Of a stretch of DNA of 64,000 nucleotides, positions 1 through 10,812 are shown piece by piece. The position numbers were made by a program, and so were the translations under genes. Location of the stretch: NCBI RefSeq assembly GCF_027943255.1, contig NC_072897.1:43250044-43314043 (forward strand), in the 5' to 3' direction. The notes below the pieces were generated by a model that saw nothing but the letters and a program-made list of their open reading frames with translations, did not search any database and had not been told where the DNA came from. This DNA is from Anastrepha obliqua. Lineage: Eukaryota > Arthropoda > Insecta > Diptera > Tephritidae. How positions within the stretch are numbered: the first letter of the stretch is position 1; every line of letters starts with the position of its first letter.

Positions 1-214
1 CGCTCTGGCTTTGAGAGTATTCGATGCGGTACCAGCTGATGGTAGCAGAGGAAGAGGGCGGCCTCCTCTGCGTTGGAAAGATCAGGTGGAGAAGGACTTG
101 GCTTCACTTGGTGTGTCCAATTGGCGCCGGTTAGCACGAGAAAGAAACGACTGGCGCGCTTTGTTAAACTCGGCCAAAATCGCGTAAGCGGTTATCGCGC
201 CAATTAAGAAGAAA
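1..214 (+). mobile_element. 3' end of an RTE-type LINE
   Basis: The reading frame open from the window edge encodes the C-terminal tail of an RTE reverse transcriptase and stops with TAA at 185-187. It is nearly identical to 23861-24074 of the fuller copy in this window, including the last residues RLARERNDWRALLNSAKIA. The 3' untranslated end GCGCCAATTA followed by a short GAA run is the same as in the fuller copy. Only the tail is visible because the window begins inside the element, so its total length cannot be judged. Confidence 0.85.
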
Positions 215-761
215 GTAATATGCCAGAATCTGGCTTGACAATTCATATTCGTCTAATATTAACGACACATTAGCATCGGGAACTAGTTTAAATCGTATTT
301 TACATAGGTCGTTAAAGGAGAATTGGGATATTAGTAAGGTTATTTTAATATTTTCGTTTTGAAAAATAACTGCGACTTGTAAGCTGTTGTACATTTCGAA
401 TTTGTTGATGAGGTCCAGTTGAGTCTGCGAATTATGTCTAATTTGGTTGAAATTACTTTTTCGATATCATTTATATGGCTCTGTAGGAGTGATATATCGT
501 TATTAACCAGATATATGTATGTATTTTATAAATTCTGGTTCGTCCTTTATGGTTTTAATTTTGTTTTGCGTCATTTAATATGTTTATATAATTTAAGTGA
601 GGGTCTGTTGCTTGTTTAGTAATGTTTTTAATTTAGTTGGTTAAAAACCTGTAAGCATATATTAGCTTATTTACGTTATCTGTTGCATATTGAGCGTTAC
701 TTTGCCTTGTATGTAATGAGATAATTATTGGTTGGTCGTCATTGCCCACAGTGATTGTATT
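215..761. other. AT-rich stretch, no recognisable gene
   Basis: Short minus-strand open frames run from about 780 down to 215. One segment faintly recalls the degenerate env-like minus-strand sequence at 62330-62400, since both contain ATAATTATTGGTT. I cannot support a gene. It may be eroded LTR-retroelement sequence. Confidence 0.3.
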
Positions 762-1450
762 AGCCTGGGGAATAAGTTCGTAGCGTTTTTACCGAACTCT
801 TTTATTTAAACAAAAAAACAATAATTATATCAAAAAGTTAATCAATTATGTAATCGCCGTTGCTGTTTGTAGACGCCGTTCCGCAAAAAATCGCCTAGCC
901 TGGTGTCAAAGAAATTGTTGAGCCAGTTTTTAAGGACCTCTTTGTTATCGAAGGTAAACGCACTTCATATGGTTTGGCAGGGAGTGGAAAAGATGGTAAT
1001 CGGTCGGTGCAAGGTCCGGAGAATACGGCGAATGCCGAAGGACCTCCCATTCGAGCTCTCGGAGAGTGACTTTGACGACTTGTGCAACATGGGGCTTGGC
1101 GCTGTCGTGAAGAATCAGCCCATCAGGTCTTTTCAGCCGAATAACCTTATTTGCACGGCTTAGCTGGGCAATGTAGATCTCCTTGTTGGCCGTGGCAATT
1201 TTTTCGAGCATTTCAAAGGGCATCATGCCCTCCCAGTTCCAACAAACGCATATCATGGTCTTCTTTAGATGAAGATCCAGCTTGACTCTAGACTTTGGCG
1301 TATCTCCTGGAACCACCCACTACTTTCTTTGCTTCATATTTAGGTAAAGGCACAATTTCTCATCTCACTGGTTATGACCGATTTCATGTATTTCTTTGCT
1401 GAGTTCGTGAGGCACCCAGGCATCCCAATATTTTTGGCAAATCCCCTTGA
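762..1450 (-). pseudogene. Degenerate mariner transposase
   Basis: Read on the minus strand, this encodes the C-terminal half of a mariner (DD34D) transposase. WVPHEL-like sequence lies near 1410. A catalytic-block relic reading HDSAKPHVA and then YSPDLAPTDYHLF follow, and a C-terminal FDNKEVLKNWLNNFFDTR lies near 850-945. The usual HDNARPH has become HDSAKPH. Stops and a deletion break the N-terminal part near 1320-1400. A mariner-like terminal sequence, GTTCGTAGCGTTTTTACC in plus orientation, sits at about 770-800 and marks the 3' end. The 5' half is missing where the next element begins at 1502. Not functional. Confidence 0.75.
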
Positions 1451-1864
1451 ATGAAGCTTACTAAAACGTTCTATAATCGCAATTCATTTTTCCCGTCAAT
1501 TGAGCCCTTGATTTTGAAAGTCGACTAAGTCATATTTTCCTTGTTTCGAGATAATTAGAGTTTTGCGTTTTAAAGGATTAAAAAATATTTTTGCACTATG
1601 GAAAATGATTTTTCGACAGTAAAGTAGTGCCAACAAACAAGAATTTATTATGGTTGTGAAATTTATAACCATTTTTAACTGGATATGTGCTTTTGAAAGG
1701 TTGCAAATGACTTAGTTGACTTTCAAAATTAACAGAATGACTTTATAAACGACTTATTCCAAGGAAACATTTTCATTAGTAATTAACATTTTATTCAAAC
1801 TCATTTCATTGTAACAAAGTAAATTTTTTGTTAATACATATTTAGGGAAGTAAAGTGTTTGTGA

Positions 1865-2255
1865 TGCATGCTGTGAGACTTGGAATCATCTCGAGTCCCT
1901 TTTGCGCTGGATGTATGGAGGATGAGGTGGAATCATCTCAGCACCTTCTCCTTAGCTGCCCTGCTCTGGCGGGGCTAAGATCTAGGCATTTTGGCTCCTA
2001 CTTCTTTGCCACGCCTGCTGATATAGCTGGCGTTGACATTAAAAATCTGATGAATTTCATCAGCAGCATAAAGCGGTTGACGCAAACATAGTCATCGTTC
2101 GTAATCGTAATCCGCACGCTCCCAACTATCCCAGCACCTCTCCCCGCCCTCTCCCTGTATCCCGCCTCACCCCTCCATAATGGCATCACAAAGGACGAAT
2201 CCTTCTTCGTCCAAGTGTGCCCATTCCCTGGGCAACCATATCAACCTAACCTAAC
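1865..2255 (+). mobile_element. 5'-truncated R1/LOA-type LINE inserted in the transposon
   Basis: The insert is flanked by a perfect 14-bp duplication, TAAAGTGTTTGTGA, at 1851-1864 and 2256-2269. The second transposon copy has the uninterrupted site near 3963-3976, so the boundaries are exact. An open frame to 2091 encodes the C-terminus of a LINE ORF2, with a cysteine-histidine motif FCAGCMEDEVESSQHLLLSC. A 3' untranslated region follows and ends in CCTAACCTAACC. Only the last 391 bp of the LINE were copied, which is typical of incomplete target-primed reverse transcription. Confidence 0.82.
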
Positions 2256-2335
2256 CTAAAGTGTTTGTGAAAAATTGGTGGGATATAGGGTAGTAAATTC
2301 ACTCGGGTTATCTTTTGCTTTTTGTATGTCATCTG

Positions 2336-3081
2336 TTAAAGTCTGGCCTGTTCGGCACTGATAAGATGTGAATCACGAATTTCCATAAGATGCAACTTCT
2401 CGTCTTCGGTACTGGATGCTTCTATTTTTAGTTTTAGTGAATCACACTTTTGGCAAGTGTCTTTACGAGGAGTATGAAAATTTAAGTTGAACTCCGTATT
2501 GAAAATTTTCCTGTAAGTCCACTCCTTCACACGTGATATATTATTTTCATCACATTTTTTCACATACAGCTCATACATTTTTCGGATATCTAAGTCGGCA
2601 CTTAAATACTTTCGACCTGAAGTGTGATGTGATCTCGTGTAATGGCTCTCACATGCTGGAAAACTCAGAATATGTTCTCGTACCACTTTAATTTTATCTT
2701 CATCCGTTTTTCTAGATGAACCAAGCATTTTGCCACGTAAATCCATTCCAGGTGATTTGGCATTTAAGGCACCGTTTAATCTTCCGTAAGATATTTTAAA
2801 AGTATCCAAAAAAAAAAAGTTCTACAAATGGAAACTTCTGAATTCCGTACATTTATATGATACTTATAACTACATTTTCTCATATATCCTTCTTCATTTC
2901 TGGGTCGTCTTTGCTTTATTGATAGTTTTCGAACCAAACCGTGCAGAAACAAATTCTGTTTTTCAAAACTTGCTAATTTCCAAAAAAAATCAAAATTTGC
3001 TTTCCTATCTTCATATCCAATTGCATTTATACATTGTTTGGAACAACGGCAATCTTTATGTTCGAAAAGTTTACCACTCAC
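2336..3081 (-). pseudogene. Transposon-encoded protein, copy 1, frameshifted
   Basis: Two overlapping minus-strand frames carry the protein seen in copy 2. The N-terminal part has a cysteine pair, CRCSKQC, and an F-W-K-L-A-S-F-E-K-Q stretch. The second part has ACESHYTRSHHTSGRKYLSADL and a FHTPRKDTCQKCDSLKLKIE block. The frames are split at a run of 11 A on the plus strand (2807-2817); copy 2 has 10 there. Copy 1 also lacks 4 bp near 2340, ending the frame early, and 13 bp near 3110. No DDE-type catalytic domain can be seen. Non-functional. Confidence 0.65.
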
Positions 3082-3613
3082 AAGCTTAGACTTTTTTGTT
3101 TCATATTCCTCTTCATTTTTCTTATATTTTGTGCATAATTAAGTTAATTTCGGCTCCTCTTTCTTGATTTCATGTTGATTTCTTCCATTTGTAGGGGTTC
3201 CGAATTCACTTTCACAGTATCAGTTGATTCATCTGAAGACGATATTGCTCTTATTCGTTTCCATTTCTTGGAAGCATTACTTAAACTTCTTCGCAGTACA
3301 ATGTCTACAATTAACTATAAATAGTACGTTTTTACATTTAAATGATTACTTGATCATACCTGAATCGTTATCTGAAGGCATTACAAAGTTATTATTTATT
3401 TTCCAAAATTTCTCAACGAACTGACTTAGTCGACTATCAAAATGAACAGTTTCCGTATTTTGTTTAACAACCAAAAAATACACTCAATTTTACGAGTTAA
3501 TTTTTATGGCATACTGCTAATCTCTTCAGATTATGTTAGTTCATTGGGATTAGATAACAAGTAGCTGATAAACTCGATTTTTAAAAATTTTGATTTAGTC
3601 GACTTAGGGCTCA

Positions 3614-3644
3614 GAGCCCTTGATTTTGAAAGTCGACTAAGTCA
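3614..3644 (+). repeat. Left terminal inverted repeat of copy 2
   Basis: Begins GAGCCCTTGATTTTG and continues through GTCGACTAAGTCA. It is the exact reverse complement of 5313-5343 and identical to 1502-1532. Confidence 0.9.
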
Positions 3645-3865
3645 TATTTTCCTTGTTTCGAGATAATTAGAGTTTTGCGTTTTAAAGGATTAAAAAATAT
3701 TTTTGCACTATGGAAAATGATTTTTCGACAGTAAAGTAGTGCCAACAAACAAGAATTTATTATGGTTGTGAAATTTATAACCATTTTTAACTGGATATGT
3801 GCTTTTGAAAGGTTGCAAATGACTTAGTCGACTTTCAAAATTAACAGAATGACTTTATAAATGAC

Positions 3866-4937
3866 TTATTCCAAGGAAACATTTTTATTAGTAATTAACA
3901 TTTTATTCAAACTCATTTCATTGTAACAAAGTAAATTATTTGTTAATACATATTTAGGGAAGTAAAGTGTTTGTGAAAAATTGGTGGGATATAGGGTAGT
4001 AAATTCACTCGGGTTATCTTTTGCTTTTTGTATGTCATCTGTTAAACTTTGTCTGGCCTGTTCGGCACTGATAAGATGTGAATCACGAATTTCCATAAGA
4101 TGCAACTTCTCGTCTTCGGTACTGGATGCTTCTATTTTTAGTTTTAGTGAATCACACTTTTGGCAAGTGTCTTTACGAGGAGTATGAAAATTTAAGTTGA
4201 ACTCCGTATTGAAAATTTTCCTGTAAGTCCACTCCTTCACACGTGATATATTATTTTCATCACATTTTTTCACATACAGCTCATACATTTTTCGGATATC
4301 TAAGTCGGCACTTAAATACTTTCGACCTGAAGTGTGATGTGATCTCGTGTAATGGCTCTCACATGCTGGAAAACTCAGAATATGTTCTCGTACCACTTTA
4401 ATTTTATCTTCATCCGTTTTTCTAGATGAACCAAGCATTTTGCCACGTAAATCCATTCCAGGTGATTTGGCATTTAAGGCACCGTTTAATCTTCCGTAAG
4501 ATATTTTAAAAGTATCCAAAAAAAAAAGTTCTACAAATGGAAACTTCTGAATTCCGTACATTTATATGATACTTATAACTACATTTTCTCATATATCCTT
4601 CTTCATTTCTGGGTCGTCTTTGCTTTATTGATAGTTTTCGAACCAAACCGTGCAGAAACAAATTCTGTTTTTCAAAACTTGCTAATTTCCAAAAAAAATC
4701 AAAATTTGCTTTCCTATCTTCATATCCAATTGCATTTATACATTGTTTGGAACAACGGCAATCTTTATGTTCGAAAAGTTTACCACTCACAAGCTTAGAC
4801 TTTTTTGTTTCATATTCCTCTCCACTATTTTTCTTCATTTTTCTTATATTTTGTGCATAATTAAGTTGATTTCGGCTCCTCTTTCTTGATTTCATGTTGA
4901 TTTCTTCCATTTGTAGGGGTTCCGAATTCACTTTCAC
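3866..4937 (-). pseudogene. Transposon-encoded protein, copy 2, one frameshift
   Basis: The start ATG is at 4937-4935. Residues 1-140 hold a basic N-terminus, a C-R-C-S-K-Q-C motif and a region that may be a zinc-binding DNA-recognition domain. The frame then breaks at a 10-base homopolymer (about 4518-4527) and resumes as a second frame, 4561-3866. That frame carries SHYTR, a FNLNFHTPRKDTCQKCDSL block and an acidic helix. Proteins with this C-x-C / SHYTR / KDTCQKCD arrangement are familiar from insect DNA transposons, but I cannot name the superfamily with confidence. The C-terminus ends without a recognisable catalytic triad, so an internal deletion is likely. Confidence 0.65.
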
Positions 4938-5312
4938 AGTATCAGTTGATTCATCTGAAGACGATATTGCTCTTATTCGTTTCCATTTCTTGGGAGCATT
5001 ACTTAAACTTCTTCGCAGTACAATGTCTACAATTAACTATAAATAGTACGTTTTTACATTTAAATGATTACTTGATCATACCTGAATCGTTATCTGAAGG
5101 CATTACAAAGTTATTATTTATTTTCCAAAATTTCTCAACGAACTGACTTAGTCGACTATCAAAATGAACAGTTTCCGTATTTTGTTTAACAACCAAAAAA
5201 TACACTCAATTTTACGAGTTAATTTTTATGGCATACTGCTAATCTCTTCAGATTATGTTAGTTCATTGGGATTAGATAACAAGTAGCTGATAAACTCGAT
5301 TTTTAAAAATTT

Positions 5313-5343
5313 TGACTTAGTCGACTTTCAAAATCAAGGGCTC
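5313..5343 (-). repeat. Right terminal inverted repeat of copy 2
   Basis: A perfect 31-bp reverse complement of 3614-3644, followed by AATT, which also precedes the left end of copy 1 at 1498-1501. Confidence 0.9.
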
Positions 5344-5537
5344 AATTAACGATCGTATTTCTAAAACAATTTTTACTGGTGTTCTGAATACGGTGCCGTA
5401 ATTTTAGTGTAATTGTTAGTTAGTCTGTAAGAAATTATTGTTTCATAGACTAGATATGCAAATAAATAAATGAAAGACGTAACTGTGTACTTACACGCAC
5501 GCCGTAACAAAAACTACAATAAATATTTTCTCGGACA

Positions 5538-7112
5538 GCCAAAGGAGGCAGTTATGTTAAGATCAAAGGTTGCTCAGGAATGCCTAAATGATTTTAGCAC
5601 CGTCTTTACGGTCTGTCTTATATTGTTTCCGGGTCATAGACATATTAAATGAAGCTGCAAGGTCGATGAGCTATTGAAATTGAAATTGAAATTTGAAAAG
5701 GTCGAGCCAAGGTCGATGAGCTAACCAGAAAGGTCACTAGTCTTCCACTTCTTAAAAACAGAGTCTATATTGGAATCCCTATGGAAATTTGCTAATTAAG
5801 GACAAAAATAATATTCTCCAAGAGGCCAATAGGTTATGGAGAGAAGAAAATACTTGCGTTACAACCAGGCTAATTTGGCCGCAAATAAAGGGTGGTGAAT
5901 AGAATAGAATTTTTTTAGGAAATTAATGCCATTTCTCTTCGTTATGATAGTACTGATATGGCTCAAAAACGTATGGAACAAAATATTGGCCAAATGGCTG
6001 CCACGGTATCGGCGGCACAATTCCATCCGATGGTCCAAATTTTCGATGGCGCTGAGGCATAATTGAGGTTCTATGCCGTTAATGTGCCGAATTATCTCAT
6101 CCTTTAGCTGTTGAATTGTTGCTGGCTTATCGACGTACACCCTTTCTTTCAAATGACCCCAAAGAAAGAAGTCAAACGGTGTCAAATCACATGATCTTGG
6201 CGGCCAATTGACATCGCCGCGAGGTGAGATTATTCGGCCATCAAATTTTTCGCCCAAAAGAGCCATTGTTTCGTTAGCTGTGTGACAAGTGGCACCGTCC
6301 TGTTGCAACCACATATCGTCCACATCTATATCTTCCAATTCGGGCCATAAAAAGTTCGTTATCATCTCACGATAGCGACCACTATTCACAGAAACTGCTT
6401 GACCGGCCTCATTTTGCAAAAAATACGGCCCAAAGATGCCGCCGGCCCATAAACCGGCTCTTTAACCACACTATCGCGAACAGCAGCAATATTTTCTGCA
6501 GTACGAACTGTACGAGCATGCACTGGTGTTTTCACATCTCCTACAGACCCGGTTTGCTCAAACTTATGCACAATTTTTCCGATTGTACGCACATTTGGAC
6601 GATTAAATTGACCGAAAAAATCACGAAGTGCGCGATATGCATTTTGATTTGAACGCCCGTTTTCATAATAACCCTGAATATCTTTAACGCGTTGCTTGAT
6701 TGTGTATCTTTCTATGGCTAAGATTGAGTTAGTTTGGGATTGGAAAATGTCAAATTAAATGCAGAAAAAAATTTGACGTTTAGGTGTGGTTCACATTCAA
6801 CATCGGCCCTTAAAATTTAACTACCCTTTAGATAAGAGAAAGTCAGGGAAATTGCTCAACCACTCAAGTCGAAGTTCATGGCTTGTGTAACCGGTCATTG
6901 GCTGTTAGGTAGGCACTCAGTCTGACCTAGGAGTAGAGCACGGTTGTTCGGAAAACACTCTTTTGACTCTCTTACGGAACTATCCGGTGTTGAGATTGAA
7001 CCTATTCTATGCATTATAAGAGTGTTAAACAGTGGTACCACAACGGACCTACATGGTTTAAGTAATATAGATTGGCTATTTTTAAAACCAACTGCCACAA
7101 AAGCCTAACCTA
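5538..7112 (+). pseudogene. Degenerate R1/LOA-type LINE, RNase H to 3' tail
   Basis: Plus-strand relics of a LINE ORF2 C-terminus. They comprise an RNase H signature (LFPGHRHIK, for W-V-P-G-H), then EANRLWREENTCVTTRLIWPQ, then after a transposon insertion DKRKSGKLLNHSS and VTGHWLLGRH. The frame LIWPQ-IDKRKSGK closes exactly when the element at 5888-6828 and one TA are removed, so both parts belong to one copy. Stops and shifts are numerous, and an about 40-bp local duplication lies near 5660-5730. The 3' end is CCTAACCTAA near 7103-7112. The RT and endonuclease parts are absent. Confidence 0.65.
5888..6828 (-). mobile_element. Internally deleted Tc1/mariner-superfamily element
   Basis: Bounded by TA at 5886-5887 and 6829-6830, with ends AAGGGTGGT and, inverted, AAGGGTAGT. 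Two minus-strand frames encode the transposase. The helix-turn-helix part (6592 downwards) has TIGKIVHKFEQTGSVGDV. The catalytic part (to 5888) has WLQQDGATCHTA and NWPPRSCDLTPFDFFLWGHL. I count 36 residues between the two aspartates, QQD and SCD. The central segment with the first catalytic aspartate is missing at a junction near 6465, where the frame also changes. The stop codon is lost and the frame reads out into the flank. Non-autonomous. Confidence 0.85.
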
Positions 7113-7759
7113 ATCTACCACAGTATCAAATGTGCTGAAGAATAAATTTATACCTATAGTATCATAAATAAAAGTTATGGCTTCTCAATAATGTCCCCAA
7201 ACTATTGTATTGACATTCAACCCCTTTTGAACACTTATGGGAGCTTCCTCAAAGAAATATGAGGAGCACCAAACTAAATAGCAGCAAAAGGTCTTAAAAG
7301 ATGATAAATGAGCGCCACCTTTTTGAGTACTTTATGTTTTGCGTTTCAAATGAAATCTAGGTACTTACGTATTAACGCCCCCGCAGTTAAATTCTCCCAG
7401 TAAAGAGAAATCTTGTCATTCGCTTAAAGCAACTTTCTTGTTCGTATGCGTACAAAGTTATCTGTTGGTTTTCTTTTTGTCTCCTGATTTATAGCCCCAT
7501 TTTTTAGTGCTACAGAAATGCGTATTTGGAATTTGCCAAAAAAGGAACGAGACTCAATTTCATTTTTTCAGGAGCGAAATATGTATTTTACCTAAAAAAC
7601 GATTGGTAAAATTTCGTTGACATGACATGGCATCAAATAAAATTTCATATGCTAGTAAACGCTACTTTTAGAAATCTAATTTAAGACAGGATATGGAGAA
7701 TAAGTCAAACAAGAAGATAGGTGGGCCATGTTGCATTGTGGAAATTGATGAAAGTTTGT
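7113..7759. other. No recognisable feature
   Basis: AT-rich sequence between two LINE remnants. I see no coding frame of interest, repeat or terminal motif. Confidence 0.4.
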
Positions 7760-9404
7760 TTAGGTTAGGTTAGGTAAGCCTGGTTGGCAATAAGCCACGC
7801 ATAGATCTTTTGGTCTCTAGCGATACCAGATGTAGACCGAGCTTTATGAATACTGAAAGCAGACATCAAGTAGGATGTGAGCGCTTTTGGCGAATCTAAG
7901 TAGAGCTGGGAGATCCGCTTTTGAGGCGTCCTCCAGACCCTAACGCAATGGGGAACCCAGGCATTTTAAACAGGGGTTTTTATAATGCCGGACAGACGCA
8001 CAGAATGTGCTCTAGAGTTTCCTTAACACACTCTCTACATTTCCTGCACTTGTCCGTGTCAGCAATCCCTGCACATGCGTACAAGCCAATAGATTATGGC
8101 CTGCTAGCATACCTATAAAAGTTCTGCAGTCCTTTCGCGAGAGCGTAAGTACGAATTGAGTCAGTTTTTTGTCGTTAGTTGTACACATAACTTTTGCTGT
8201 TTTGCATGTGGTCAAATTAGTTCACCTAGCTTCCACTAGTTTTTTCATGTAGTCGTCCATTTCGTTGCATATAGTATGATATTTAGCCGTTTTGGTATGT
8301 CGTTCTCTTTTTGAAATGGTAGTCTAACAGCTCTTTTTGCAAACTGATCTCATTTGTTCCCCATATTGCCTTTGTGACCAAGTACCCAATAGATATGCAG
8401 CCTACTGTTTGCGGCTAGCCTTTCTATAGCCTCCCTATTCCGTTGAACATTTTTGGACTTAATACAATATGAGCTTATTGCTTTTATTGCTGCTTGACTG
8501 TCCACGTACTTGTTGAGTTCTTTCTTGCTCTTGTGTAGGCTAGCTCCGCTGCCCTTCCCACAGCAAAAACTTCCGCTTGGAAAAAACTGCTGTTGTCTGG
8601 CAGCTTGATAGGTTGCCTTATCCGTAGCTTTAAATAGTAAATGCCCGCTCCCACTCCGTTTAAAGTTTTAGAGCCGTTTGTATAGATGTGAAAAGTTCCA
8701 TGGCCCGGTTTCATGCCTTTGTGCCATCCCTCCTCTTCAATAGTAGTACGAAACCATCTCTCCCAGTACGGAGTCATGCAGTCTGTGCAACCTGAGCTCC
8801 AGTTTCCTATTGAGCTGTGTCCGAAGGTTCAGAGAGGGTGATAGACCCCAAGTAACGCCCAGCATTCTTTTACATGCGCACAACGCATTACTGGCTTTTT
8901 TCACCCTTTCCTCAACATTGTGCTTCCACAGCAATTTACTGTCTAGCATTACTTCGAGGTACCTTGCATGATTTTTGAGAAGTAGTTCGTTGTTGCCTAG
9001 CTTCGGAAGGTTCCACGCCGGGACCTTCCTGTTAAAAAGTACCACGTGCGTTTTTTCCGCTTTTATCCCTATCCCTGTGCGAGATGTCCATTGGTGTATC
9101 GTTTTAAGTGTATTATTCATCACATTAGTGATGGTGTCCAGATATTTTCCCGTAACTACTATAGCTATGTCATTTGCATATGCCACTAGTTTTGGTGCCC
9201 CTCCGTCAAATTTCTTGAGCAGTTCATTTGCTACAAGTAACCATAGTAGCGTCGGTAGTACCCCACCTTATGGAGTACCTCTGCATGCATATTTGGTGAC
9301 GCTCGCATCGTTCCACTCCGCTCTTATCTTTCTGCTAGCTAATAGCTGCCTTATCCATAGATAAACCGCGGGTGGCACATTTAGTGCCGTGTGGAGTTGC
9401 CTAA
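7760..9404 (-). pseudogene. Minus-strand LOA-type LINE, 3' third (RT end, RNase H, tail)
   Basis: Minus-strand frames carry, in order from 9404: the reverse-transcriptase region VPPAVYLWIRQLLASRKIRAEW; GTP-stop-GGVLPTLLW, where the expected Q is TAA; the catalytic motif as AYANDIAI with N for the first D of the usual YADD; an RNase H block (IYTNGSKTLNGVGAG, FFQAEVFAVGRA, WVLGHKGNMGN); and a C-terminal basic segment. The 3' tail inverted reads CCTAACCTAACCTAA (7762-7776). The substitution at the RT active site, the stops and several shifts mean it is dead. This piece continues the element at 20282-20866 (see findings). Confidence 0.8.
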
Positions 9405-9647
9405 TCTTCCATCGGGCGCGTCCCAGGTGGTGGATAGGGAAGCCCTGGCATCACAAAAGTGGCCTTCCCTGATGGGGTGGGTTCAACTCTCGTGTGATGA
9501 CTCAAAGTTGGCATAGAATCAGGGTGCCATCCGCGAACCAAACTGGCTCGGGAGGAGTCCCGAAAAAAACCAAAAAGGTATGGAAAACAATGGTTCTATT
9601 ACTCCACAAGTGGCAATCCACCCGCTTCGGCGGCAGGGGCATGGATT

Positions 9648-10810
9648 TTGGAGGCCCCAACCATTACCAAAGTCTCTCAGCTCTACGAGCGAGAGCGCAT
9701 CCTGGAGGAGACGGGGGTTGCCATCGCAATCTCCTCTCCTTCAGAGTCTGAGAAACGTTTCCCTGCTTTGGAGGGCCAGAGTTGTGAGTCTCTTCGGTGG
9801 CTGCACGACCTCCCAAAGAAGCCGGGAAATCGAAGAGCGTGGCAAGGAGGAAGAGAAGAAAGCGGCGGGCAAGGCTCATGCGGGAGAAATCCTCATGTGG
9901 CTCTGCCGGTCCTTCTGCGTCTGTGTCTTCCAAAAGACCTCGGTCAGCGGAAGTGACACCCACGGAAGCTACCGAATCCTCGGTGGTCACGGGCACTCCC
10001 AAGTTGTCTCGCTCTCGAGGTAAGCGGAGAAAGACGGTGGCTGAAAGCAGCACCCTGCCCTGCGCTTGCCGCAAATGACCGAGCCACGACCCCCCAAGGT
10101 ACGAGCGCGGTCTTGGCGCCAGTCAATGTGGCGGGAAAAGGTTCTGCTGAGCCAAGTCCCTATCGGCGCCTCGACAAAATGTCCAGCACAGCTGTCTGCC
10201 CGGCGAAATCTTCGTCAGTGGAGGATCGGGAGCTGGACCTTCGCCCAAGCACATCCAAGGGTGCGGCCAAGCCATCCTATAGCGAGACGGCTGCTGGCCC
10301 ACGACCTGTGGCTGTGATTGGAAAACTGGGGCCTGACCATCAGCTGACGGATGCAGAAATCAAATACTGCAAAAGTCAACTGATGCGTCAGGTTATTGCC
10401 TCCGGTACTGAAGCCAACGCGAAAGGCTATGAGACAAAGGACGGCACCATAAAGGTGACGTGCGCGTCTCTGGCCTACTTCGAGTGGATCAGGACCGTGG
10501 TAAATAACGTGCCCCCCTAAGGGGGCCACTCGCTTCGCAGTCTACAGCGAGGAGAGTGTACCCCTCAGAAAGGCCATCTGCTGGATTCCGGATCCAGACC
10601 TGTCTACGGCGGATGTCCTATGCTGTCTACGTGCCCAGAATCCGGGCATCAACACGAGGCTTTGGCGAGTCGTCTCGTACACCAAGAGCAAAAACCGGGA
10701 AGGGAAGAAAGGGGCTGCTCTTGTGGTGCGAGTGGACGAGGCCAGTGTTGATGTCATGGGCTCACGGTACGGGAACCGTCTGAGTCTCTTCTTAGCGACG
10801 GTCAGCTTCC
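9648..10810 (+). pseudogene. LINE ORF1 (gag-like), frameshifted
   Basis: ORF1 of the plus-strand LINE. Three frames contribute: an acidic N-terminus (9648 on), a lysine/arginine-rich segment (9797-10078, with ARRKRRKRRARLMREK), and a C-terminal domain (10113-10800) that I recall as the DUF4780-type domain of fly LINE ORF1 proteins. That domain includes AEIKYCKSQLMRQVIASGT, DGTIKVTCASLAYFEWI and LCCLRAQNPGINTRLWRV. The frame breaks at a run of six C followed by TAA (10512-10520), and the remainder of the domain continues in another frame. LINE ORF1 proteins bind RNA and accompany the transcript. This copy is broken. Confidence 0.7.
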
Positions 10811-10812
10811 AT

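Larger units (their letters stand above)
1502..3612 (-). mobile_element. DNA transposon with 31-bp TIRs, copy 1 (interrupted)
   Basis: The left end begins GAGCCCTTGATTTTGAAAG and is identical to the left end of the second copy at 3614. The right end finishes GTCGACTTAGGGCTC and has lost about 11 bases of the terminal repeat seen intact in copy 2. The left flank is AATT (1498-1501), matching AATT after copy 2 (5344-5347). That suggests one 4-bp target duplication around the pair. Without the 391-bp LINE insertion and its duplicated 14 bp, the copy is about 1.7 kb. The coding strand is minus. The superfamily is not certain: a 4-bp duplication and this protein type would fit a Sola-like element, but that is a guess. 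Confidence 0.8.
3614..5343 (-). mobile_element. DNA transposon with 31-bp TIRs, copy 2
   Basis: This is a 1730-bp element with perfect 31-bp terminal inverted repeats. It starts one base (A, 3613) after the end of copy 1, in the same orientation, so the pair is a head-to-tail dimer. Subterminal near-copies of the end sequence, GACTTAGTCGACT, lie at about 3822 and 5146, both in the orientation of the right end. The encoded protein is cut short and lacks a visible DDE core, so this is probably a deletion derivative mobilised by a longer partner. Confidence 0.85.

Noticed and set aside
164..394. 76-codon minus-strand ORF as a gene
   Set aside because: Its C-terminal part is antisense to the RTE tail, and the remainder has no motif.
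5347..5500. Continuation of the 762-1450 mariner beyond the transposon dimer
   Set aside because: The joined sequence gave no convincing mariner motifs in any frame.
9580..10074. Several overlapping ORFs on both strands in the GC-rich LINE leader
   Set aside because: GC-rich DNA lacks stops in all frames. Only the frames linked to the ORF1 domain are kept.
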